64,000 bases of DNA, taken from assembly GCA_009773565.1 (NCBI GenBank), contig WSXY01000009.1, forward strand, positions 1 through 64,000. The letters are read 5' to 3'. The number at the start of each line of letters is the position of its first letter. Position 1 is the first letter of the stretch. The notes below the pieces were generated by a model. The model ran no database searches. It saw nothing but the letters and a program-made list of their open reading frames with translations, and was not told where the DNA came from. The position numbers and the translations under genes were made by a program. Shown here piece after piece: positions 38,670 to 47,248 of this stretch. This DNA comes from Actinomycetota bacterium. GTDB lineage: Bacteria; Actinomycetota; Coriobacteriia; Anaerosomatales; Anaerosomataceae.

Positions 38670-40435
38670 TACAGCACCTCCTTGACGCGGGCGACGATCT
38701 GCTCGGGCGTAAACGGCCGCCCGTCGTAGCGGTGGAGCGTGTTCTCGATCGGCAGCAGGCACTCCTGGCGCACGAGGCCTTCAAGCTGCCCGGTGAAGTT
38801 GCCCTCCACGAGCAGCACCTTGGGCACCGTGCCGAGGAACGCTGCGACCTCGTCGGCGGGGAAGGGGAACACCGTCACTACCTGCATGAGGGCGACCTTT
38901 ACGCCTTCGCGCTCGAGCATGCGCGCGGCCTCGCGGGCGGGGCCTTTGGTGGTGCCGAAGAAGAGAAGGCCGATCGCCGCCTCTTCGGGTGGCGCGCCGA
39001 AGTACGCGGGCGGCGGCACGAGCGTGCGGGCGAGGTCCATCTTGCGCATGCGCTTCTCGTTCTGTGCGGTGCGGACCTCAGCGGGTTCACCCGCGGCGCC
39101 GAAGCCGTACTCGTCGTGCTCGTAGGAGTTGCCAAGCTGGTTCGCGCCTTTCACGCCCGGGAGAACGCGGAGCGAGACGCCGTCGTCGGCGAGTTTGTAG
39201 CGCAGGTAGCGGCCGTCGGCATCGAGCGCGTCGGGGTGATCCGCCATGTCACCCTCGGTGACGAGTTTGCCGCGGTCGATGGTGACCTGTGAGAGGTCGA
39301 ACGGCGGAATCGACTGTCGGTTGTCCGAGAGGTAACTATCGCCGAGGATGACGACCGGCGTCTGGAGCTGATCGGCGAGGTTGAAGGCCTTCCACGTGAG
39401 CGTGAACGCGTCCTCGCGGTCGCCAGGCGCCATCACCACGCGCGGGAACTCGCCCTGGGCGGCGTGGATGACGTAGCGGAGGTCGGACTGCTCGGTCCAT
39501 GTGGCAAGTCCGGTCGCGGGACCGGGGCGGGTGAGCACGCCGACAACGACGGCGCTTTCGCTCGCGCCCGCCATGCCGAATGCCTCGACCATGAGCGCGA
39601 AGCCGCCACCGGCCGATGCGGTCATCGCACGCGTGCCACCAAAGGCCGCACCGACGACCATGTTCATCGCGGCGATCTCGTCCTCGGTGTGCTTCACGAC
39701 AACGCCATACTCGCGCTCGTGGGCCGCCATGAAGTGCAGGATCGAGGATGCCGGCGTCATCGGGTACGCGGCGTAGAAGCCGATGCCCGCGGCGAGGGCG
39801 CCCATAGCGAGCGCCTCGTTGCCGTCCACGAGCATCCGCTTGGGAGCATCCTTGACGGCCGCGAGGCGAATCGGGAAGTCCGGGCACGCGGCCTTGGCGG
39901 TGTCGTAGCCCTGCGTGGCGGCCTTTGCGTTGTTCTCGGCGATCTCGGGGGCTTTGTGCGCGAACTGCGCGCGGAGCGAGTCGGTAAGCGTAGTGAGCGG
40001 GAAGTCGACGAGGGCGAGCACAGCGCCAAGCGCCACGGTGTTGCGCATGATCTTGCCGCCAGCCTCGCGTGCGAATTCCATGAGCGGCACCGGCACCGCG
40101 CGCAACCGCGATGGGACGTCGCTCGCGTCGAAGTCAGCGGGGTCGAAGATGACCGCGCCGCCGTCTACGAGCTCGGCGTGGTGGAGGTCGAGCGTCTCGC
40201 GGTTGAGGCACATGAGCACGTCGACAGGCTCAACGTGCGAGTAGACCGGCTCGGTGCTCACGCGGAGCAGGTAGTTGTTGTGGCCGCCGCGGATGAGCGA
40301 CGGGTACTCGGTGAGGTCGAACGTCTCGAGCCCCGCGTCGACAAACGAGCGGGCGAGGGTCTGGCCGGCCGCTTTGATGCCGAAGCCTGCCTCGCCGCCG
40401 ATTCGGACGCGTAGTTCGGTGGGTGCCTCGGGCAT
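38669..40435 (-). CDS. korA: 2-oxoacid:ferredoxin oxidoreductase, fused gamma-alpha subunit
   Basis: A 588-residue fusion. The N-terminal gamma domain (about 1-190) opens with RIGGEAGFGIKAAGQ. The alpha part (from about 205) opens with GNEALAMGALAAGIGFYAAYPMTPAS and the central SAGGGFALMVEAFG. The gamma-alpha order with a separate beta subunit is the KorA arrangement of many anaerobic and some aerobic Actinobacteria. The ATG has GGGAGG five bases upstream. The 105-base gap to the divergent coaBC must hold both promoters. Likely role: reversible oxoacid oxidation with ferredoxin in central or amino-acid metabolism. Confidence 0.94.
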   Translation of the reverse strand: MPEAPTELRVRIGGEAGFGIKAAGQTLARSFVDAGLETFDLTEYPSLIRGGHNNYLLRVSTEPVYSHVEPVDVLMCLNRETLDLHHAELVDGGAVIFDPADFDASDVPSRLRAVPVPLMEFAREAGGKIMRNTVALGAVLALVDFPLTTLTDSLRAQFAHKAPEIAENNAKAATQGYDTAKAACPDFPIRLAAVKDAPKRMLVDGNEALAMGALAAGIGFYAAYPMTPASSILHFMAAHEREYGVVVKHTEDEIAAMNMVVGAAFGGTRAMTASAGGGFALMVEAFGMAGASESAVVVGVLTRPGPATGLATWTEQSDLRYVIHAAQGEFPRVVMAPGDREDAFTLTWKAFNLADQLQTPVVILGDSYLSDNRQSIPPFDLSQVTIDRGKLVTEGDMADHPDALDADGRYLRYKLADDGVSLRVLPGVKGANQLGNSYEHDEYGFGAAGEPAEVRTAQNEKRMRKMDLARTLVPPPAYFGAPPEEAAIGLLFFGTTKGPAREAARMLEREGVKVALMQVVTVFPFPADEVAAFLGTVPKVLLVEGNFTGQLEGLVRQECLLPIENTLHRYDGRPFTPEQIVARVKEVL

Positions 40436-40540
40436 GCGTGCCTCCCGTGTCGGTGTCAGAGTGTTCCAGTCAGGTTATACCCTTCTGCGGCGGCGCCCCG
40501 ATGCCTCCTCGGTGTATCCTTATCGCCTGAGGAGGTTCGG

Positions 40541-41746
40541 ATGTCGTCTAAGCGAGAGCAGCAGACCATCGTCGTCGGAGTCACCGGCGGCATCGGCGCG
40601 TACAAGGCGTGCGAGCTCGTGCGCGACCTCATGCGCCGCGGCTTCCGCGTGAAGGTCGTTATGACCGAGTCAGCGACACGCTTCGTCACCCCGCTTACCT
40701 TCCGCACGCTTACCGGCGAGCCGGTCGCGGTTTCGCTCTGGGCCGACGAGCCCGACTCCAAGGTGCACCACATCTCGCTTGCCGAGGAAGCCGACGTCGT
40801 GGTCCTCGCGCCGTGCACCGCGAACGTCATCGCAAAGCTCGCCCACGGGCGCGCCGACGATATGCTTACCACGACTGTTCTCGCGACCGAGGCGCCCGTG
40901 ATCGTCGCGCCTGCGATGAACACGCACATGTGGCGCAAGGACATCACGCAAGCCAACGTTTCGGCGCTCCGCTCGCGCGGTTTCGCCTTCATCGAGCCCG
41001 GCCGCGGCGCGCTTGCCTGCGGGGACGTGGGCGAGGGGAGGCTTGCGGAGCCTACGACGATCGCCGACGCCGCCGAAGCAGAGGCCCATCGCGCGCGCGA
41101 TCTCGCGGGCGTGCACGTGCTCGTGACCGCGGGCCCCACGCACGAGCCGCTCGACCCGGTGCGCTTCATCGGCAATCGTTCCTCGGGCAAGACCGGCTTC
41201 GCCATCGCCGAGGAGGCCGCCCGTCGCGGTGCACGCGTCTCGCTTGTCACAGGTCCTGTCTCTCTACCGGATCCGTTCGGCGTCGAGGTCGTGCGCGTCA
41301 CGACCGCTCTCCAGATGCGCGCGGCGGTGTTTGCGCGGTTTGACGCTACTCAGGTCGTCATCGCGTCCGCAGCAGTCGCCGACTTTCGCCCCGCGACGTT
41401 TGCGAGCGGCAAGATCAAGAAGACCGACGCGCCGGATGCTGTCGTGCTCGCGCGCAACCCGGACATCCTCGCGGAGCTTGGCGAGGCGAACGCTGGCCGC
41501 GCCATCCTCGTAGGATTCGCCGCCGAGACAAGCGACGTCGTCGCGTCTGCTCGCGAGAAGCTCGCGGCCAAGCACCTCGACCTCGTGGTGGCCAACGATG
41601 TCTCCGGTGAGCTCGGCTTTGAGACCGACGAGAACAGAGTCGTGTTCGTGTCGGCCGACGGGGTCGAGGATCGCCCCGTGCTCGACAAACGCGTCATCGC
41701 GCGCGAGCTGCTGGATCGGGTGGCGGCTCTGCTTTCGGGCCGATAG
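40541..41746 (+). CDS. coaBC: Bifunctional phosphopantothenoylcysteine decarboxylase / phosphopantothenate-cysteine ligase
   Basis: Two consecutive steps of coenzyme A synthesis. The 401-residue protein has an FMN-binding CoaC flavoprotein domain (about 1-185) with the active-site histidine in [12 protein letters not shown], the PAMN motif in APAMNTHMW and the cysteine in [11 protein letters not shown]. The CoaB domain (from about 190) has [24 protein letters not shown] and the lysine-rich KIKKTDAP loop. GAGGAGG precedes the ATG. It is divergent from korAB and followed by tRNA-Pro. Confidence 0.96.
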   Translation: MSSKREQQTIVVGVTGGIGAYKACELVRDLMRRGFRVKVVMTESATRFVTPLTFRTLTGEPVAVSLWADEPDSKVHHISLAEEADVVVLAPCTANVIAKLAHGRADDMLTTTVLATEAPVIVAPAMNTHMWRKDITQANVSALRSRGFAFIEPGRGALACGDVGEGRLAEPTTIADAAEAEAHRARDLAGVHVLVTAGPTHEPLDPVRFIGNRSSGKTGFAIAEEAARRGARVSLVTGPVSLPDPFGVEVVRVTTALQMRAAVFARFDATQVVIASAAVADFRPATFASGKIKKTDAPDAVVLARNPDILAELGEANAGRAILVGFAAETSDVVASAREKLAAKHLDLVVANDVSGELGFETDENRVVFVSADGVEDRPVLDKRVIARELLDRVAALLSGR

Positions 41747-41760
41747 ACGGCTTTCTCCAC

Positions 41761-41789
41761 TTGTACGAGCACCGTCGGAGCCGTACTAT
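41761..41789 (+). promoter_or_regulatory. Promoter of tRNA-Pro
   Basis: TTGTAC (41761-41766) and TACTAT (41784-41789) are 17 bases apart, about 30 bases before the mature tRNA 5' end. A small GCCC/GGGC hairpin lies in the part that RNase P would remove. Confidence 0.65.
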
Positions 41790-41818
41790 GTGTACTCGTT
41801 GCCCGCGAGGGCAATTCT

Positions 41819-41895
<77 letters not shown>

Positions 41896-41936
41896 GCTCT
41901 TGACAGGGCAGTTATTCTGACTGCAACTGACGAAGG

Positions 41937-41966
41937 AACGGGACGGCCGTCTGGCCGTCCCGTTTC
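41937..41966 (+). terminator. Terminator of tRNA-Pro
   Basis: ACGGGACGGCC (41938-41948) pairs perfectly with GGCCGTCCCGT (41953-41963), loop GTCT, followed by TTTC. The stem is 11-12 bp. Confidence 0.75.
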
Positions 41967-42008
41967 GCGTTCTTCATGGCACTCGTGCCACGATGCTAGC
42001 CGAGATCA

Positions 42009-42037
42009 TTGGCGGGTCAGGCGGCGTGGCGTACTCT
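42009..42037 (+). promoter_or_regulatory. Promoter of the DUF4062 gene
   Basis: TTGGCG (42009-42014) and TACTCT (42032-42037) are 17 bases apart and end 38 bases before the GTG, which has a GGGGGG ribosome site. The module therefore has its own promoter. Confidence 0.55.
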
Positions 42038-42075
42038 GAATACGAACGCAGGTTCGAGGTACAACGGGGGGCTCC

Positions 42076-43614
42076 GTGACAGGCAAGGTGCGCATCTTCG
42101 TAAGTTCCGTGCAGAAGGAACTGGAGGACGAACGCGTCATTGTCCAGCACCTTCTGAGCACTGATGCGTTCCTTTCTGCCCACTGCGAACCAGTGCTGTA
42201 TGAATACGAGCCGGCCTCCGCTGAGAAGGCGTCGGAGGAGTGTCTGGAGCGACTCGACGGATGCCGCGTCTACGTGGTGATCGTGGGGCAGAAGCAGGGC
42301 GCCGGGGTCGGGAGTCTCACAATCACTCACATGGAGTACCAGCGAGCGAAGAAGGGTGGCCTCCCCGTTCTGGCATTCATCAGGGGAGAGCGGCATGTTT
42401 CTCGTGAAGACGGCGCATCCGCGCTCCTGGAAGAGATTGAGTCGGACGGCCTGAAGTACAAGCGGTTCGGAAACGTGGTCGATCTGCAGCGCGAGGTGCG
42501 CGGCTCGCTGGTGCAGTTGTTGGAATCACGCTTCGGTCTCTCGCCAAGCAGCGATGAGGATCAGGTTGCGGAGCAGACGATCGCCGCTACGTCTGTTTTC
42601 GAATCTCGGCCGCTGGACCACGTACGCTGGTCCGACCTCGATTACGGTATGACTCGCCGACTCGTCGCTGAGGCCAGCGCTGTTGAGGAGATGGCGCTGT
42701 CAGAAGGCGAGGTTCTCACTGGGGCTGCTCTGCGCGGGCTGGTGTGGCGCGCAGCGGCTACAGGTGAGTACTACGCAACTGCGGCCGGCGTGCTGCTGCT
42801 GTCCGATGATCCCTCGGCCGTCTTTCCGCAGTGCCGCATTCTGGCCGACGCCTACGTTGGAATCCAGGCCGATAGCACACCGCGTGACCATGAGGACATC
42901 AGAGAGCCGATTCCTCGGGCGGTTGAGCGAGCAGTGGAGTTCGTCGAACGCAATACGCGCCATCCGATGCGTGTGGTGGGGTTGAAGCGGATTCGCCTTG
43001 ATGAGTACCCGCCTGAGGCATTGCGTGAGGCGTTGGTGAATGCATTGGTTCATCGGCAATATGAGGATGCCGGCCGAAAGATCTTGCTGGAGGTCTTCGC
43101 CGACAAGGTGGTCGTTTCAAGTCCGGGGCTCCCTCCGTCCCCGATTACCCTTGCGGCTCTGCGTACGGGCAAGTACCGCCCGTGTTCGCGGAACCCGGTG
43201 CTTGCTCAGGGCCTGTCGTACTTCCAACACATTGAGGAGCGGGGAAGTGGCTTTCGCCGGATGCGTGACCGGATGCTAGACCATGGGCTCGATACACCCA
43301 TCCTAACGACGGATAGTGGGTACTTTCAGGTAACGCTACTGGGTCCCGGCGAGGACATCGAGCGCCTTCGCACGCCGGAAGGAGTGTCGGTATCGCCGGC
43401 GATCATGGCGAGCCTAAATGATCGACAACGGGTGATTCTTGAGCATGTGGTGGAGTCTGGTGATGTGACCACTCGTTGGTGCATAGAGCGGTTTGAAGTC
43501 GCTCGCGACACCGCACACCGTGATCTCGTGGACATGGTCGCGCTTCGCCTACTTGTGCCCACGGGCTCCGGTCGCTCTGTGAAGTACACTCTTGCGACCG
43601 CGGATGACGACTGA
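42076..43614 (+). CDS. DUF4062 / RecG-C-like GHKL ATPase / winged-helix fusion protein
   Basis: A 512-residue predicted cytoplasmic protein. The DUF4062 domain (about 1-110) opens with VRIFVSSVQKELEDER and includes VYVVIVGQKQG. A middle part (about 225-320) resembles the linker of proteins annotated RecG-like or divergent AAA. Then comes an HATPase_c_4 (GHKL) domain with EYPPEALREALVNALVHR at about 312-329 and the EERGSGFRRMRD box. A winged-helix domain (about 445-505) ends the chain. In the usual form of this family the N-terminal domain is an AlbA_2/Schlafen domain; here DUF4062 takes its place. Function unknown; regulation or defence are possible. It sits right after tRNA-Pro in an island-like module. 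Confidence 0.8.
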   Translation: MTGKVRIFVSSVQKELEDERVIVQHLLSTDAFLSAHCEPVLYEYEPASAEKASEECLERLDGCRVYVVIVGQKQGAGVGSLTITHMEYQRAKKGGLPVLAFIRGERHVSREDGASALLEEIESDGLKYKRFGNVVDLQREVRGSLVQLLESRFGLSPSSDEDQVAEQTIAATSVFESRPLDHVRWSDLDYGMTRRLVAEASAVEEMALSEGEVLTGAALRGLVWRAAATGEYYATAAGVLLLSDDPSAVFPQCRILADAYVGIQADSTPRDHEDIREPIPRAVERAVEFVERNTRHPMRVVGLKRIRLDEYPPEALREALVNALVHRQYEDAGRKILLEVFADKVVVSSPGLPPSPITLAALRTGKYRPCSRNPVLAQGLSYFQHIEERGSGFRRMRDRMLDHGLDTPILTTDSGYFQVTLLGPGEDIERLRTPEGVSVSPAIMASLNDRQRVILEHVVESGDVTTRWCIERFEVARDTAHRDLVDMVALRLLVPTGSGRSVKYTLATADDD

Positions 43615-43633
43615 GCAGCAGCGTCCGACGTAT

Positions 43634-43674
43634 TCATCCGATAATCATCCGATTTGGCGGCCGTAATCATCCGA
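43634..43674 (+). repeat. Three short direct repeats TCATCCGA
   Basis: TCATCCGA occurs at 43634-43641, 43645-43652 and 43667-43674, the latter two as AATCATCCGA. They lie just after the DUF4062 gene in an AT-richer intergenic stretch (43615-43910) that otherwise holds the tRNA-end repeat, a hairpin and the next promoter. Spacing is irregular and no CRISPR features are seen. Confidence 0.6.
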
Positions 43675-43712
43675 CTCTTGCGACTTCACTTGACAGTTGC
43701 ACTGGTTACAAA

Positions 43713-43733
43713 CGCGTTTACTAAGTCCGACCA
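43713..43733 (+). repeat. tRNA-end repeat, copy 2
   Basis: The 21 bases ending in AAGTCCGACCA match copy 3 (45172-45192) at 19 positions; differences are T/C at bases 7 and 14. The last ten bases match the tRNA-Pro 3' end with one mismatch. A hairpin follows eight bases later. Confidence 0.7.
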
Positions 43734-43740
43734 TAAACAT

Positions 43741-43770
43741 GAACGGGGTGCCCTTCGGGGTGCCTCGTTT
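43741..43770 (+). terminator. Hairpin after repeat copy 2
   Basis: ACGGGGTGCCC (43743-43753) pairs with GGGTGCCTCGT (43758-43768) over 11 positions with three wobbles, loop TTCG, followed by TTCG. It occupies the position a tRNA terminator would have. Confidence 0.6.
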
Positions 43771-43895
43771 CGTTTAGCTGCTGGAATGTCTGTGGCTTTG
43801 CGTCAGAGTGCAGCTATAAACGCGTCACGTTGGTGTGTCGAGTGTGCTGCACGTGGAATAACCATGAAAAAACATAGTCCGGCTTTGAAATTGCA

Positions 43896-43904
43896 TGGTA
43901 GAGT
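43896..43904 (+). promoter_or_regulatory. Extended -10 of a probable leaderless transcript
   Basis: TGG followed by TAGAGT (43899-43904) is an extended -10. The expected start point, about seven bases on, is the ATG at 43911. No ribosome site precedes that ATG, which fits a leaderless mRNA. Confidence 0.45.
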
Positions 43905-43910
43905 GTGTCT

Positions 43911-45062
43911 ATGGTCATACGGACTCATATACTCGATTCGATTCGTAGTGCGCTCGGCCGAGCTCCGGTCGTCGTCTTGTCGGGGCCACGGCAGTGCGGT
44001 AAGACCACGCTTGCGCGACAGTTCCTGAGTCCGGACTCGCTCAACTACTTCGATCTTGAAGATCCGACGAGCCTGGCTCGGCTGGACGAGCCGATGACGG
44101 CGCTCGGAGCGCTTGAGGGACTCGTTGTCATCGATGAGGTCCAGCGTCGGCCAGACCTGTTTCCTGTTCTACGGGTCTTGGTGGATCGAGATCTTTCACC
44201 TGCACGTTTCCTCATCCTGGGCAGTGCCTCGGGGGAGTTGGAGCGACAGAGTTCCGAGAGCCTGGCCGGTCGCTCGGAGCGAATTAGCATGGGCGGCTTC
44301 ACACTCGCCGAGGTCGGCGCCAGCGAGCAGGATCGTCTCTGGGAGCGCGGGGGCTTTCCGCGGTCCTTTCTTGCTACCAGCGATACTGACAGCGCTGTGT
44401 GGCGTAGTCAGTTCATGCAGACGCTCCTGGAGCGTGACTTGCCTCAGTGGGGGGTGAGCGTTCCCGCGACGGCACTTCGACGGCTTTGGACCATAGTCGC
44501 CCACTACCACGGCCAGACCTGGAATGCGTCAGACGCCGCCAGGACCTTGGATGTCAGCCAGCCGATGATCAAGCGCTACCTGGATCTGTTGACCGATGCC
44601 AACGTCGTGAGGCAGCTGCAGCCGTACTACGCGAATCTAAAGAAGCGACAGGTGAAGTCGCCGAAGGTCTATGTCCGGGACAGCGGCGTGCTGCATCGGT
44701 TGCTCGGCATCTCCGGCCAGAAGGACCTCGTCGAGCATCCCAAGGTGGGAGCTTCCTGGGAGGGCTTCGTCATCGAGCAGATCATCTCGCTCGAGCGCCA
44801 TGAGGATGCGTGGTTCTGGGCCACGCATCAAGGTGCCGAGATTGACCTTGTGATGCAGCGGGAAGGTCGGCTCCTCGGGGTGGAGATCAAGCGGACGGAC
44901 GCACCCAGAATCACACCATCTGTTCGAATCGCATTGGAGGACCTAGGTCTCGAGCGAGTCGCGATCGTCTATCCGGGGAACAAGCGGTACCCGTTGGCTG
45001 CAAGTGTGGAGGCGGTCCCTCTCAGGGACCTGGCCGAAGCCCCCGGTCGGCTGTTCGGGTAG
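43911..45062 (+). CDS. AAA_14 / DUF4143 ATPase
   Basis: A 383-residue P-loop ATPase. Walker A is GPRQCGKTT at about 25-33 and Walker B LVVIDEVQRRPDLF follows near 70; the sensor-like segment FLILGSAS is next. The DUF4143 part covers about 200-360, with a winged-helix-like WNASDAARTLDVSQPMIKRYL and the nuclease-like EGFVIEQI, GAEIDLV and LGVEIKRT residues, which resemble a PD-(D/E)xK-type fold. The ATG at 43911 is preferred to GTG 43905 because of the leaderless arrangement. Members of this family are sporadic, often mobile, and of unknown role. It is the only gene of the second module. Confidence 0.88.
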   Translation: MVIRTHILDSIRSALGRAPVVVLSGPRQCGKTTLARQFLSPDSLNYFDLEDPTSLARLDEPMTALGALEGLVVIDEVQRRPDLFPVLRVLVDRDLSPARFLILGSASGELERQSSESLAGRSERISMGGFTLAEVGASEQDRLWERGGFPRSFLATSDTDSAVWRSQFMQTLLERDLPQWGVSVPATALRRLWTIVAHYHGQTWNASDAARTLDVSQPMIKRYLDLLTDANVVRQLQPYYANLKKRQVKSPKVYVRDSGVLHRLLGISGQKDLVEHPKVGASWEGFVIEQIISLERHEDAWFWATHQGAEIDLVMQREGRLLGVEIKRTDAPRITPSVRIALEDLGLERVAIVYPGNKRYPLAASVEAVPLRDLAEAPGRLFG

Positions 45063-45171
45063 GTGCCGTGACGGCCGGAGCGATTATCAATCGATTGCAC
45101 GCTTTGGAGCGTCTGCGCGGGCACGGACAGGGGCCGTGATGGAGTTGAGCACACTGGGGCATCCGGCATTC

Positions 45172-45192
45172 CGCGTTCACTAAGCCCGACCA
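45172..45192 (+). repeat. tRNA-end repeat, copy 3
   Basis: Ends in AAGCCCGACCA and continues with GC, so 12 bases (45183-45194) are identical to the 3' end of tRNA-Pro and its flank. The upstream part is nearly identical to copy 2. It marks the right edge of the second module. Confidence 0.75.
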
Positions 45193-45194
45193 GC

Positions 45195-45305
45195 GACTAT
45201 CGAGGCACCCTCCGGGGTGCCTCGATTCGTCTACCCGTGAGTGTCCGCGACGGTGGGATTGGGACTCCGTAGGAGTGCCCACGTCGCGGCATCGTATCGA
45301 TAGTC
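45195..45305. other. Nested inverted-repeat region at the island edge
   Basis: GACTATCGA (45195-45203) and TCGATAGTC (45297-45305) form a perfect 9-bp inverted repeat. Inside lie the hairpin at 45199-45226 and a second hairpin at 45245-45289. The second is built from CCGCGAC/GTCGCGG (7 bp), GTGGG/CCCAC (5 bp) and ACTCC/GGAGT (5 bp) with loop GTA. The intergenic stretch 45063-45337 holds no gene that I can support. Confidence 0.6.
45199..45226 (+). terminator. Hairpin after repeat copy 3
   Basis: CGAGGCACCC (45201-45210) and GGGTGCCTCG (45215-45224) pair perfectly, loop TCCG, and two outer pairs extend the stem to 12 bp. ATTCG follows. The 3' arm is almost the same as that of the hairpin at 43741-43770. 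Confidence 0.65.
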
Positions 45306-45337
45306 CAACTGTTGTTAGCACTAGTTAGCAATCAGTC

Positions 45338-47125
45338 TCAGGTGAGCTTCTCGGAGAGCTCCACCCATGCGTCCTCGAGGTCAGAGTTCTCCCTCTCCGC
45401 TGCGTGAAGACGTGACTGGATGTCGCCCAGGGCGACATAGTCGGACGGATTGGCCGCCTTCAGCTCAGCGCGAATCTCGTCGGCCTTCTTGCCGAGGGTG
45501 TGGAGTCTGCGCTCGGTCGCAGCGAGCTCCTTCTTGAGAGTGCGCTCCTCGGCCGTCGATAGTCCGGATGCGCTCTCAGTCGTCTTTGGCTTCTCCACTT
45601 TCGCCGCCACCGGCACGTCTTTGCGTGCGTCCAAAAGCCGCAGGTACTCATCGACGCCGCCCGGGACGTGGCGAACCTTGCCGTCAACGAGTGCGAACTG
45701 ATCGTCGGTAACGCGTTCCATCAGATGTCGGTCGTGGGTGATGAGAAGCAGCGTGCCGGGCCACGAGTCGAGCAGGTTCTCCACGACTGCGAGCATGTCG
45801 ATATCCAGGTCGTTATCCGGTTCGTCGAGGATGAGGACGTTCGGCTTGTCGAGCAGGATGAGCATCAGCTGCAGACGGCGCTTCTGTCCGCCCGACAGGT
45901 CGGCCACGTACGCCGACAGCTGCGCCGCTGAGAATCCGAGGCGCTCGAGCAGCTGGGCCGGAGTCATCTCTTTGCCATCGAATTCGTAGCGCGTCTTGTA
46001 GCGTGACAACACCTCGCGGACGCGGAGGTCCGCCAGCTCGTTCAGCTCTTCGAGGTGCTGAGACAAGACGGCGAACTTGATGGTCGTACCGATCTTCACA
46101 TGTCCCGATGTCGGATTAAGTGCGCCTTGAATCACGTTGAGAAGCGTGGTCTTGCCCGATCCGTTCTCGCCGAGGATGCCGAATCTGTCGCCGGGGCCGA
46201 TGTGCCAGGTGATGTTGTCGATGACCGTGTTGTCGCCAAACCGCGCGCTCACGTCGTGGAGGTCGACAACCTGCTTGCCCAAGCGCGAGATCGCCGTCCG
46301 CTTCAACTCGAGGGAGTCGCGCACCGGCGGTTCGTCGGCGATGAGCGCCTGCGCGGCCGCGACATGGAACTTCGGTTTGGTCGCGCGAGCGCGGGCGCCA
46401 CGCGCGAGCCATGCAAGCTCCTTGCGCAAGACGTTCTGGCGCTTCTGCTCGGCTGTCTCGGCGGCTGCGGAGCGTTCGACGCGTTGGAGCACGTAGGCTG
46501 AGAACCCGCCATCGAACTGATCGACCTGCCCGTGGTGGACTTCCCACATGCTCAGGCAGACTTCATCGAGGAACCAGCGGTCATGCGTGACCACGAGAAG
46601 CGCGCCCGACTTCTTCGGCCAACGGTTCTTGAGGTGGTCGGCGAGCCATGCGATGGCGTGAACGTCGAGGTGGTTCGTCGGCTCATCGAGCATGAGCACG
46701 TCGCAGTCGGCGATGAGCACGCGGGCAAGATCCACGCGCCGCCGCTGCCCGCCGGAGAGTTCGCCGATGCGGCTCTCCCAACCGATGTCGGCGATAAGGC
46801 CGCGGATGATGTTTCGAATCCGCGCGTCCGACGCCCACGTATGCTCGGGTACGTCTCCGACGACCGAATGGGCAACGGTTGCGTTCGGATTGAGCGCATC
46901 GGTCTGCTCGAGCATATGGATGGTGGTTCCGCCGCGCCGCATGATGCGGCCGTCGTCGGGCTCGACGGAGCCCGCAAGGAGTGCCAGGAGCGTCGACTTG
47001 CCGTCGCCGTTGCCGCCGACAATGCCGACCCGGTCGCCCTCATCGATGCCCAGCGTCACCGAGTCGAAGACCTTCTTCGTCGGGTACTCCAGGTGGACGT
47101 TCTCGCATCCAAGCAGGTATGCCAC
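45338..47125 (-). CDS. ABC-F family ATPase (Uup-like)
   Basis: Soluble double ABC ATPase of 595 residues; ABC-F proteins act on the ribosome. The first domain has Walker A GGNGDGKST and signature LSGGQRRRVDLAR, the second GENGSGKTT and LSGGQKRRLQL. The ABC-F inter-domain linker lies at about 230-290, with many arginines and alanines. The second Walker B is ILDEPDNDLD. A C-terminal coiled coil (about 530-595) resembles the Uup tail. The GTG at 47125 has GAGG eight bases upstream and gives the family-typical N-terminus AYLLGCENVHLEYP; a TTG at 47155 is less likely. It could be a housekeeping factor or confer ribosome protection. Confidence 0.93.
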   Translation of the reverse strand: MAYLLGCENVHLEYPTKKVFDSVTLGIDEGDRVGIVGGNGDGKSTLLALLAGSVEPDDGRIMRRGGTTIHMLEQTDALNPNATVAHSVVGDVPEHTWASDARIRNIIRGLIADIGWESRIGELSGGQRRRVDLARVLIADCDVLMLDEPTNHLDVHAIAWLADHLKNRWPKKSGALLVVTHDRWFLDEVCLSMWEVHHGQVDQFDGGFSAYVLQRVERSAAAETAEQKRQNVLRKELAWLARGARARATKPKFHVAAAQALIADEPPVRDSLELKRTAISRLGKQVVDLHDVSARFGDNTVIDNITWHIGPGDRFGILGENGSGKTTLLNVIQGALNPTSGHVKIGTTIKFAVLSQHLEELNELADLRVREVLSRYKTRYEFDGKEMTPAQLLERLGFSAAQLSAYVADLSGGQKRRLQLMLILLDKPNVLILDEPDNDLDIDMLAVVENLLDSWPGTLLLITHDRHLMERVTDDQFALVDGKVRHVPGGVDEYLRLLDARKDVPVAAKVEKPKTTESASGLSTAEERTLKKELAATERRLHTLGKKADEIRAELKAANPSDYVALGDIQSRLHAAERENSDLEDAWVELSEKLT

Positions 47126-47204
47126 TCGATGAACCTCACTCTTTACGGGTCGCAAGCACGAACGACACTATCGCATTGCGCGCGCACAAAGGATACCGAG
47201 AAAC

Positions 47205-47210
47205 TATGAT
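47205..47210 (+). promoter_or_regulatory. -10 element of the FAD-protein operon
   Basis: TATGAT (47205-47210) lies 38 bases before the chosen ATG at 47249, leaving room for a leader with GAAGGG. No clear -35 was found. Confidence 0.35.
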
Positions 47211-47248
47211 GTGCTATGAAGCACGCAATTGTCGGTGAGAAGGGCGCG

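Noticed and set aside
39464-40414. 316-codon open frame on the plus strand opposite korA
   Set aside because: Composition is typical of a shadow frame and korA is well supported on the minus strand.
43634-43674. CRISPR-like short repeats
   Set aside because: Units are only 8-10 bases with irregular spacing, and no cas gene is in the window.
42076-45062. A known two-gene defence system made of the DUF4062 and DUF4143 genes
   Set aside because: The genes have separate promoters, are about 300 bases apart with a repeat and hairpin between them, and match no named defence pair known to me.
45338-47125. ABC-F gene as part of the tRNA-Pro island or as an antibiotic-resistance gene
   Set aside because: It lies beyond the last repeat copy on the opposite strand, its base composition matches the core genes, and the Uup-like tail points to a housekeeping factor. 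Resistance cannot be claimed from the sequence.
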